Source: Rhodeus uyekii (lineage: Eukaryota; Chordata; Actinopteri; Cypriniformes; Acheilognathidae). From it: DNA of 64,000 nt. The stretch spans positions 4,490,001 to 4,554,000 of the forward strand of contig JAWRVZ010000038.1 in assembly GCA_037043235.1 (NCBI GenBank). Direction: 5' to 3'. Below the pieces are notes generated by a model. It was given only the letters and a program-made list of their open reading frames with translations. It did no database searches and had not been told where the DNA came from. The position numbers and the translations under genes were made by a program. Below, one piece after another: positions 47,295 through 59,600 of the stretch (position 1 is the first letter of the stretch; every line of letters begins with the position of its first letter).

Positions 47295-49724
47295 AATTTA
47301 TGCCCTGACTGCTTTTATTCAACTTTTTCAAGTGCAACAAATCCACACACTTCCAACAACTCTGAACACTTTTGTTAACACTTTAAACAGCATTGTAATT
47401 AAAGCTGTATAAAAACAAAAAGGTGCAAAGCCGCAGTTCACAGAACAGAAAAGTAAAAATTTTCTTTCTCGACCAGCTATCTATATAATTGAGTGCCACA
47501 AGGACTTTGCAATTCAAAAATGCAAATAGTCCAAACACACAATACAAGCGCAACACTCAACATATATTGCCTCCGCTAACCTCAGGAATTTTTACACAGA
47601 CTGGGAGTAAATCCAGTGGTTAAGAGTTGGCATATCTCATCCCTGCTACGTCAATTAATAATTGTTCTTTATAAAATAAAAATCCAAACATTTTTGAGTT
47701 TTTGAACTCAAAGCATACGTTCCTTTGTTTGAACATTCCTTCTTCCCAAAAAAAATAAGTCACACAAATTTAAATAAAGTGCTTACAAAAACATGCACAA
47801 GATAGTCCACATCTTTGTTGAAAATGAAATGTGATGAATTGATGCCCTGGAAAGTAGATTATGACAAACATTTTCTGAATATTTCCTTCTGCAATAAATG
47901 ATGCGACATGACCTTTCTTCAAATGTTTTCAATGTAAAATAATAGCAATTACATACTGAAAAAAGTAAACTGGCCAAGATGCAAATATGTAAATAACAAA
48001 TGAAAAGGACAGAGAATAAAAGAAAAAAAAACATCACAGTGTTTATATCAAAACATTTTATCTCATTTATCTCATATCTAATTTGTTTTGGATCTGTGTG
48101 TTACATTTCTGCAGAATGAATGTCCAAACATTTTAATTGAAAAAAACTTCAGAGACAATATAAAATTATGTGCAATATGCCACAACAAAAGAAAAACCTT
48201 TTCAGTCCCAAGAATGATTCAGTAGTCCTCACATGTAAACACTGATACAAAGAAATCAATCATAACCCAATTAAATGGCTTGATGGGGTGACACTTTACG
48301 CCAGTTGATAATCGATTATCACTACAGCCAAAGAGGTTGTAGATATAAAGCTCTCTGTGAAAGTCTGATGTTCAGGGTAAATGTATATATATATCAATAC
48401 TATATGTCCAGAATCTGCTCTGACACTAACTAGGAATTTTTTCTAGCAGGAGAGGGATAAGATCATTCTAGAGCAAAAACTTAGACCACATTTTTGAGAG
48501 CACACACTGCAGTAGGAATGTGACAGAACGTTTCTAAATCCATAAAAGGAGGAGCAGAAATAAAATGGCACTGGCCAATAACACAAGCTCCATCTTCAAG
48601 AACCAGAAATGACTTGATTTACCCACTCTCAGGCATTGAAAGGTTGTGTGTGATTACATGGGAAACCTGTATGAGTTGAACACAGCTTAATGTTAACATT
48701 ACAACAGTAAATTAATTTGATAAAAACATATGAAACAAGAAAAATATGAATTTAACAACACATACACATAATTATCGACTGAGTAAGGAATATTGGTGAC
48801 ATGGAGTTACACTGCATGGTAAAATAAAGGCCAGACAAAAAAAAACATTCCAGTGTACATGACTAAAATATTAAGGACATTTTCTGATTACCCACAAGGA
48901 TAACATCGCAAACCATCTTTCAAGTATGTAAGAAAAATAATAACAGCACTTTTACAAAGTGCAAATGACAAAGGGGAATTCAATATGGGCAGGGAAATGT
49001 TGGCAGTGTTGACAAATGAAATGTAAAGACACCTAAAAAAAATCAATCCAAAATTCAGTAGCAAACAGAGAAGAGAAAAAAAAGAAAAGAAAAAGAAAAC
49101 ACACGATCGCATGCCACAAGATTTTACAATGGGATTATGAATATGCCCAGATGGGATCTGTTGACTGCGTATTATACGCACTGATTTTTTGGGACAAATC
49201 TACAGAATGGGTTTGAAGAGCAAAATAGGTTTATGCTAGACTCTAATCGGTAGAAGAAATAAAATAGCCTAATTAAATTAAAACATCCTTTGAGAAATGT
49301 CAGTTGAGCGTGCAGATTCCACGTCGATCTGTGCATGTCTAACCATAAGAATCCATTCTTCCTTTCAACAGCCATAAATACATTATTTCTTACTTTCAGA
49401 ACTTCTTGACTCTAGTGAAATGTCCAATGGATAAACGATAAAACCCTGTTTATGCTTTTATTAAATTCCTTCAGTCACAATTGTCAGTAGCTACACATAA
49501 ATTGCATCAAAATCATTTAAAATAATCACACTGTACAGCATGTAAACGATGAATGCTGGTAAAAAAGAAAATAATAAATAGCTATTGAATAGAAATTGAA
49601 AGGCAATGAACATTAAACCACGTTTCCAATTACACTACTTCATGACACGATTCTTTTCCGAGGTTCAAGAATATCCGTAACTCCTCTCCCTGTGCCTGTG
49701 GCCTGTGTATGTGTATGTGTGCAT
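47295..49724 (-). other. trappc14: Likely trappc14 3' UTR
   Basis: After the trappc14 stop codon (49725-49727) the minus strand runs about 2.4 kb without another exon. A TTTATT at 47313-47318 reads AATAAA on the minus strand and is a plausible polyadenylation signal. The true end could be an earlier signal, because the region has several A/T-rich candidates. Confidence 0.5.
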
Positions 49725-49878
49725 TTAGGAGTGTGAATCCAGAACCAGCACCTTGCACTCACGCTTGGCTATTTTGTCAAGCGACAAAATGTTCCTGTCT
49801 GGAGGGAGGTACAGCGGCCGACCAACAGGAGAGCCCACGGGAGGGGTGATGGCCCTGCGCTCCATAACACTGCCTGTC
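49725..49878 (-). CDS. trappc14: trappc14 last coding exon
   Basis: It encodes the conserved C-terminus (SVMERRAITPPVGSPVG ... LDKIAKRECKVLVLD) and the TAA stop at 49725-49727. The acceptor AG lies at 49879-49880 and the phase matches the exon ending at 51385. Confidence 0.9.
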
Positions 49879-52800
49879 CTGTAAGATTAAAAACAAACAC
49901 GATTAAAGACATTGATCGGTGCTGCAGAAATAAGAATCATGATTTGACAAAAAAAAAAATAGTAAAGCGAGGTAGTTGTATGTAGTGATAGAGACGATTC
50001 GGAAATCCATTGCCGCTTATTTTGTATATATATATATATATATATCCTTTTCTTTTCCTTATTTGTAACTTCAGTCTTTCACCTATGTAACCACTTATTA
50101 CGGTACTTAAAGCCTTTCTTTGCTTTTCTGTATTTTTCCATAGAGTAAGAATTAATATTGTCAGCACTTCTCAACAGATAGAAGATGTTATCAGAATGTT
50201 TTGAGAGTCTCTCTGTTGATAGTTGGAGCCTGAGCCGAGTTCAGCCTTGGAGAAGCTGTGTATCTGTGTGTGTTAATATGGTCTGTATTGGTGAGGTGAT
50301 TAACTGGCACCATAAGGAGATGGAATAACTTGTTGTTCTTGATAAGCCACGTTGAAGGTCACTAACCCATTAACCATGTGATCAACGAAGATATGCCTCA
50401 GACTGTCTGCTCTTGTGTGGAAAATTACTAGTTTTGATTATCTTTCTTTCTTTCTTAGCCAATCAGAATCATTTAACCGTCATCATTGACGTAGTTAGTA
50501 CCCTCTGTTAGAGTATAATTGCTGTAACAATGTTAATGTAAGTGGGGCGGCCTACGAACTCCTTGCGAGACCTGAAGCTGGCTTCTGCTGATGAAATTGC
50601 AACTTTATATTTCTCATTTAAAAGTTTGAGGTCGTTAAGATTTTATTGTGGCGAGCAGGGCGGGGTCGAGGGACCGTGAGAGCGTCACGAGAGCCGGTGG
50701 CATCATGGATAATGAGCGACACCTGCGAGCCATCGGTCTCTCGATTCTCACGGAGGAGCGGAGGCATAAAAGGAGGAGCGACGACAGTGAAAGCGAGAGA
50801 GGACCAGGCCTGGATTTATGTTGTGTGTGTGGGCGGCAGTTGTCCGTGAGGAACTGCCGCCATTACTTTCGTTTTGTATTTATGGTTTATTTTGGTTATA
50901 TTAAAGTCTTTGAAACGTCTGCCGGTTCCCGCCTCCTTCCTCCCTGAACGTTTAACTGCGTTACACTTATTTATATAGTTTTATGGTTTTGAAAGACGTC
51001 TCTTATGTCTCTTTACCAAGGCTGCATTTATTTGCCCAAAGCCCATTTTTGGAGTTTTATGTGAAATTATGTCAAATTTCCTTTTGTCCTCATGTCCAAA
51101 ACTCCTTTTGAGATTTTTTTTATCCTTTTGTTCCAATACACACAAAGGGAATAAACGTGTGTAGCAAAACGTGTTAATGCAATACTTTTCTGCGAGCAAT
51201 ACTTGATTTTCAGGAAAAATGTCAGGGGGGCAAACAACTTTGACCACGACTGTAGTTAGTGAGTGAGACGGAATGTGTGTGAGTGAGAGAAACTGAAAGA
51301 CTAAATCTTGAAAACTAAAATCTTGCATGTGAAATATGTGAAGATCAACTGTGTGTATGTTAATATGTGCGTTCAATGCTATACCTTGTGAGGTGAAACT
51401 TGGATGGTTGCTGGTGAGAAAAGGACTGAGAGCGGCCCAGACTGAGACTGGCCTGATGTCGGTCCAGAATGTCTCTGACCGCTGGACTCGACGGACTGTT
51501 CTTGCGGGACAAAGGACGGGCATCAGGGGGAGGGTTGGACACGGACGCTGTAAACTGTAGCTTCAGTTTCATGTGCTGACTCAACTAAAGACAAGAGGAG
51601 GTAAAAATAGCGGATACTCAGGTGTTTAGATCCAGACTCATTGGTTTGACGAAGGAAGTGAAACAGAACAATGAATTGCTCACATGTAAAACAGACTTCG
51701 TGACTCTTTACCTCAAAAAGGCCTTCCCGGAGTATCTGGAAAGCCACACTGACAGAGAGGGTACTGCCTTTTCGACAGTAACCCAGGTTACTGAGAGGAG
51801 AATGACACACCACTGCATTCACTGCAGGATCCTCTTTCTGTCCACGACCTGAGAAAATTCGCATTTTAGGCATAATCAAGACGTTTGCACACACGGATCA
51901 GGCAGTGATTATGTCCTAATCTTATTCTCCCCATCATTTCCTGTCCTCTCTGCAATTTTGTTATGAATAAACTAGCTTAACTTCCTAATAACTGAAAACA
52001 CAAAAAAGCTCCAATAACCTTGAAGATAATTTCCGTAAGAATAAAGACATAAAAGAAAACCTATAATCAAATACAAATGAGTTAGAAAGGCGGATCGTCC
52101 ATCTGCAATGCAGTCATAATGCAGTTTGGATTCTTTTACTTGTGCGTCTTTAATGTGCTAAGCCAAACACTAGCTCATTTGGCATTGAATTGCACTGCAA
52201 ATAACAAGCATGAAACACACCCTTTATGACTTTCACCTTTGCTCTCTACTCTAGTCTATCACTGCTAGTGTTGCAAAACCTTTTTGTCCCCTGGCTGCGA
52301 TATCTGTTTTTCTCAACTTCAAGAACAACACTTGTTTTATTTGCAATCTCTCTTTTCTTAACGCCCTCTCTCTTTTATTGCTATATCCAGGGGCAGTGTT
52401 GCCAAATTGGGCTGGTTTGAATTTGATTCTGCGGGTTAAATTTTTTTTTTGGGTGGGTTTGGGGTCAGCTGGACGGTTTTCAAACATCTAAATTTTATAG
52501 ACTACTTGGTTAACAAACAAAACTCAAATGTGTTTCAGTCATTTTACTGAACACATGCCCACTGCAGAGTTGGCTGGTGAGGGTCTTGATGTCGCTGACG
52601 AGCACGTTCGTTTATTCAATAAAGAACGATAGCAGACATACCTGATGAATTATGAGTGACAGGTTTTTTTTGCGCGACGAGGGATCAGATTTTGACCTTG
52701 TAGCTGTATATTCAAGTGACCGTTATAAACATAAGATGCAGCTACAGTTAAGTGTAGAGGAGTGAGCCAACTCTCAAAACGTGGATTACGCTCGTGGCGA

Positions 52801-55800
52801 GTAATCGAGAGAAATCGAATACGGGACTCCTACCCATACTCATGTGCACACAAGCCTGATCAGGACATCTGCAACTTTTAAACTGACCGTCCTCTAGTAT
52901 ACCTGCCAAAAGAGGTTTGAATCAACAGTTAATCAGTTTTGACTGTACAAAGTTCTGCGTTATGTTATGCAAAGGTAAGCGCATTATTATTGTCGTTCAT
53001 TTTATTTTCAGCTTTTGCAAGGATTAAAGCCTGTTAATTTCTTGACAGCCTTTTGCACATATTTGACAGGCTACTTTAATAATTTCGATTTTATTTTATT
53101 CTCTGTTTATATTTTAAACATTTTCTTTTACTGTATTTGCCATGTTTCGATCTGTTTTTCTGTTGTATTGTTTATCTGGCATGAAAAAATATTCCTTTTT
53201 ATAATTTTATTTTGTCATCATTATTTAGTTGTCATGACAATAGAAATCTTTCATTCTTTTGGCCGTGAATGATTTGGGCAGATTTTGTGCTGGAAATCAT
53301 CGACCCGATCTGGCAACACTGTATTTTCTTCCCTATGGTCATTTGGCTTCTTGACACTATTTTTGACTATAGCCATCTCTCCACTCACTCTAAACCAACT
53401 AAACCAGTTATTATAATTAAATAAATAAAAAAACACAACTTCAAATATATCATAGATTTGTTAATTTATCTACCACACAGTATACCAAGACACGTAACTC
53501 TGTGTACATCATACAACAATCAGACACTAATCAGTTCAATCACCATTCTACTCTATTACACCAATTAACCTTAAGTCACTTGTTTTTAATATTTTACCAG
53601 TCCTCACCTTCAGGCGTCCAGACTAGTCGGACTGCCAGAAAGTCCTGCAAGTTGTTGAGTAGGGTATATCGTACCCGGAAATGCTCATGAGCCTTGACCG
53701 CACTAGGACAGCTGGCGGTCATAATGAAGCGCGGCTGGTCCAGTCTCACACTGGGGAGACTATAATGAGTGTAGATAGAGTTGGTGAAAGGTAGTTTAGA
53801 AGTAGACCACTGTAAGACTGCAACTAACGGCACCTCCAGTCCCTGCAGCAAAAAGAAACATGTAATTTTATTAATCATATTTTTTTTATACATGTATAGC
53901 ACCAAAGTTTTAAATGATCAGAAATAAGATACAAGAAAAACAGGCTGTGGGATATATATGTGTAACCTGTACCACACCATATTTGCATCATCTCATGGCC
54001 CACCTCATTTGAATCATCTTGTGGCTGGTTATTGAGCTGCAGTTGGAAGAGAAAGTTCTGCTCCTCTAGAGCACTGAGCATGCTGGGAAGGTGGCTAGAC
54101 TCGCTGTCCATTCTATAAAATGAAGCCATGGCAACCTCTCCTGACTGATGACTGAAGAAGATAAACACAATATCAAAAACATTGAAAACTTTGGTTTATT
54201 ATAATGAATTGTACATCAAAAATCCAAATGAATGACTTTATTTTCCCAGGAGGCCATCACAGATAATACCTAGATTTCCATTACCTCAAAGAGGAAAAAG
54301 CAAAACGAGTTCTTCACAGGGTTAGTTTTTGGGCTTTGGTACGGTCTAAAAGAAATAGCTGCAATAAATGGTTAAATATGTTCCAGGAAGTATGCACCAC
54401 ATTTAAATGATGTTGTTGACAAATGTTAAAATATGTCATAAACAAATATGATGTTGACATCCTCACGACTGGTTACATTTTAATGCTGTAGCATCAGACA
54501 GACAATTGTTCATTATTTTTAATGAATAATCCAGCAAACTAATAACAAAATAGTACAAAAAACAAGATTTTTTTTCCATTGATTTATGGACAAACTGTTC
54601 ATTTATGGAACATGTATATCCTGAGGACAGTGTATCTTTAATTACTGTTTTGTATATTGACTCTAGTATTGTATTTTGTTTTAGGCAGTCTTGAACCACA
54701 AGATAATGTAACCTAATTTATACCATGCTTCGATCGAAATAATCCTCATTTAATGCCCTATTCATTGGTGTATATCACCTCCTTATAGCGTGCATTGTAT
54801 GCTTGTTATATAATAAGTGTTTAAGGGGACATGAACTGCCAGCTTACTAAAATCATTTAAATGAGCCAGCTTCCAAACAAAGGAACTTTTCCCTTTTGAA
54901 AATGGCACCTTTCTCATTGGCCAAGCCAAACTCGAGAGGTGTAACCTCCGTTACACACAGTTCACACACAGTTCCCCTCAATCTCTTCAAACTCTTCTGC
55001 ATCTTCTGGTTGGTGTTCATGTGGGACCTCACCCAGCCCCAGAGCAGGCACAGCTGCACCGTCAACTACAGCCAGCTAAGCTTAAACTTTCCACCCGGGA
55101 GAGAAGACTCTCCCAACAGTAACAGAGTCAGACATAATTTCTTCATTCAACTTAGAAGAATTGCAACTTCGTCACCATCGAACCATTAAAAGCCATGAAG
55201 ACTTTCATCTGTGCAATGGCTAAGGCAATGCAAGTATCGTTCAACTTTTAATTGTTTACTTAATAACAAAAAATAAACTTAAGCAAACCCTAAGCAGAAT
55301 GTTTGAGGAGGTTCTCAATAGATTGATAACTGAGATGCAATCACACTCACAGGTGTGTGAGGTCACACATAATGTTTTCTCTTACCAAACATTGTCCACC
55401 AGCAGCACCGAGCCATCGGGCATCATTGGTAAGTATGAAGCATTGAAGTTGGGAAAGATCTTGACATCGCGCACACACACTTCCTCTTGAGAACTCCCGT
55501 TTAACACTGAAACAGTCAGATGGTTATCACATAAAGAGACAGGAAGCCACAACAATCAAAACAAAAGTATGTTAAAGCACTTCCACAAAAAAAAAAAAAA
55601 AAAAAAGGACGGTATAATAAAGTTATACAAATTATAAAAACATATCTATGCATTTTCCCTTGAAGACTGTGTGAATAGATTTACATTTAAATGTGTGCAT
55701 TTGGTAGACGCTTTAATGCAAAGCAACTTACATTGCATTCTAATTAGTTCATGCTCTCCCTGGGAAACGATCCCTTAACATTGGCGTTGTAAGTGATAGA

Positions 55801-56655
55801 TATGGGGAATAATTCTATAACGAGATATGAACGATGTTGGGGAGTAACTAGTTACGTACATGTAATAGAATTACATAGTTTAATCACTAAATAAATGTAA
55901 CTGTAATCCATTACAGTTATTTGCGAAAATGTTAACGATTAAAACATCAGAATATTTTCTATAAAAAGCCAGGATTTGTTGAATAATATTAATTGGTTGC
56001 TTTGCATGTTTTTGATGTGGACGATGCATCTTGTCATTTAAAGTCTGTTTAGTAAAGTGATGCAATTCTGATGCTTTTGATTGGTTCTCTTATTTGCAGT
56101 AAACCTCTTCTGCCAATTACATCAATCCACATTGCTACTGAAAGCTTTAGTTACAACCTGTCTGAGATTTGCCACCATGGTGATTGTTAAAAATGCATTT
56201 CAGTGCAGGAAAAGTAAAAAAGCAATTCATCCAGAAATCAGAAAAGGGCACAGATATAACAGTTCGCTGCTAAATGTTTGCCCGTGAAGGTTTCAATTTA
56301 GAAAAGTAATTAAAACGTAATCAGTCACATCACTAATTAAAGCAAAATTTAAATAGTTACACTACTTATTACATTTAAAATAGGGCAACTTGTAATCTGT
56401 AAGCTATTACATTTCCAAAGTAACCTTCCAAATACTGGGTATGAATATATCTTTCTACACTCCCTTCCATTTGGGACCACTAAGGACCCGTTACATCATA
56501 CTCAGAAGACACACAGACACTCACAGTAATGAAAAATTAATAAGAGGCCTCTGGTTTAAAATTTTAAGAGACTCACAGTTGTATTAATAAAACTCAATAG
56601 TATGCATACATACAAACATACATATATATTATATATATATATAATGATACATACA

Positions 56656-56690
<35 letters not shown>

Positions 56691-59600
56691 CTTTTTTATT
56701 TCTATATTAAATTTTTCACACACACACACACACATTATTACATACCGTACATTATACATTATTATAATATATAATGTGTTTCTACTTATATATGATTTTT
56801 TTAGTAGCCGTTACTCCAGCCTTCAGTGTCACATGGTCCTTCAGAAAACATTCTAATATGTGGATGTGCTTCTCAAGAAACATTTTTCTTTACTATCACC
56901 AATGTTGTTGTTATGCTTTTGTTGAAACAGTAAAATGTTTTGCCCAGGAATCTTTGATAAATAGAACGTTTTAAAAGAACAGCATTTATATGAAATAGAA
57001 TGCTTTTGCAACATTGTCATTACTGTCACTTTTGATCAACTTAACGAATCCTTGATTAATAAAAGTTTTAATTTCATTGAGAGCTATATTAATTCTTAGT
57101 AGAAATAAAAACAGCTTTTCATTTCTACTGACTCTAAACTTTTAAATGTTAGTGAGTGTATGCAAATCATTTGTGCTCATAAAATATGAGGAAGAGAAAT
57201 ATGACTGACATTACCTTTGAGGACAGTTAAGTGTCTCCCTGAAACAGTCATTTGCTGACACTTGACTGTGGGAGGGGGCAGGACGTTAAGTGTGGTGCTG
57301 ACTGTTAGCAAACAAGATAAAATGACACAATTTTTAAAAATGCTGAACAACATAGATTTCTGAAAAGAAACCAGTGCAAAATCCCTTTAAAATACATTAC
57401 ATTCCAATAATGTAAGTAACACAGCAAGAAAAACACAAATCTAAAAACATGACACTGACACTAAACACACAACACAAGATCAGATAAACAAACAGAGAGA
57501 GGAGAAATATGGAAATGAAAGAGACAACTATGAAGTGATGAGTGAAAAAGGCAGATCCCAGAGGTCTGAAGATCTCACCCTGCGCTTTGAAGGTGTTTAG
57601 GTCCTGGCGGAATGTTTGACAGGGGCTCTTTTGTTGGAGGATGCTGAGGTAGCCATGTTCTTGTATCTCAGCTTTCTCCTCTTCTTGCTTCCACACAGTC
57701 ACAATTATCTTCATTGAGGTGACACACAAACATAAACAGATAATCAGAAATGCAACAACACATGCAAGGTGATGTGGCATAGCATGAAAAATGATGTTTG
57801 AGTTTGTCATTTCTTGCACTCACACTGTTTACATTAGAACCTTGCACAAATATGTACGACAAGTCAGCTGCACAAATATGCGTGTGATGATAGAAGTTCC
57901 TTCCTGTTCTATCTATACCACAGTGCAAAATGCAAAAAACACTTAACCACATGAATAAAGGCCAGAGAGCATTTAAACAAAAACACAGTAGTCATACCTT
58001 CACTTTTAGAGTGTTGACAGGGAGCTTATCCAGAGATACAGTCAGAGGGAAGATAACCTCGTCGCTTAGAACAACTGGCTCATCCACAGGAGACTGAGAA
58101 ACATAAAGTGACACATGAGACATGGAATAAGTTAAAGCACTCCTATTAGATCATTTTAAAGGTGCTTACAGCGCATGCCGGAAACTAATTGGAAAAGACC
58201 TTATCTGAATAGGCAAAAACATTTTTTTCTAAATATATTTGTTTATTTTTATTTGTGGTCTTTTAATATTATTACCCATTTGAATAAAAATAGTTTTTTG
58301 TTTTTTTTAAATCACTCAATCAAAAATCAATTAGCAAGAATTACATAATCACTGAAGATAAAGTAACTTAGCACAGAATAGCCTTCCCCAAGGTGCAGAC
58401 AGCTTTACGGGAAGAAGAGTCAATGTTTACTTGCAAGATTGTTAGAGAGAACAATATAACCAAGTAGACACATTGTACTACAGTATCGCATCATAGAGTC
58501 CCTGATGAAAAATTCCACTCTTTCATTGTTATAGTAGAGGAAGAATTGTCTAGACACTCTACTTAATATCATTCATTCATCTTTAGGATATGTACTTGAT
58601 CTTACAGAATTATTAATTACAGGCCCATCTCAAATCTACCTTTTCTGTCAAAGATACTAGAAAACACAATATCCTCACAATTATGTTCCTTTTAGAAAGA
58701 AATGGCATCTGCAAGGACTTTCAGTCAGTATTTAGACCGTATCATAGTATTGAGATTAGAGTTACAAACGAGTTGCTCTAATCACCTGATTGTGGTTGTA
58801 TCTCAACATTTTTTTGAACAGACACAAAAATTATATTAGTGGAATTGCATTGGCATGGTTCAAATCATACTTATCTGACCGTTATCAGTTTGCAGAGGTA
58901 AATTAAGAGATGTCATATTGATCACAAGTTCAGTATGGAGTACCTCAAGGTTCAGTACTAGGACTGTTGCTAAATCTTGCTACTTACTTACAAAGCAATA
59001 AATGGTTTAGCTCCCCAGTACTTGAGCAAGCTCTTAACACATTTTAGTCCTTCATGTCTATTGCAATACCAAAATTCTGACCAGTTGATAATACCCAGAA
59101 TATCAAAATCAACTGCAGACAGTTGATCTTTTTCCTATCTAGCACCTAAAGCACCTCCTCTGTAACAGTCTTCCTAACATTGTTTGGGAAGCAGACACAC
59201 TCTGTCAGTCTGTCTGTTTATATCTAGAATAAAAACACAATCTCTTCAACACAACACATTATCAATTTCTATAATTCAAATAATGTAAAATGATTGTTAG
59301 GCTGCATAACTTAGGTCAGCCAGAACTGAGAACACTTCTCATAACACCTGATGTACTCGTTACATCATAAGAATGACATCTACACTAATATTAGTCTCTC
59401 TGTTTATCCTGAGGTTGACTGTAGTCAGCCGGATCTGGCCCGTATCCAGATCAAATGAAGGACCGGCACCTCGACACGAGCACAACACAACCATGACTTG
59501 TCAGTAGTAACTATAACTCTACTAGAAGGCCTTAAACAGCCATTAGAACGAATCATTAACCCATCTCCGTATCGGCATGATGATTTCGATCTTCAACCAG

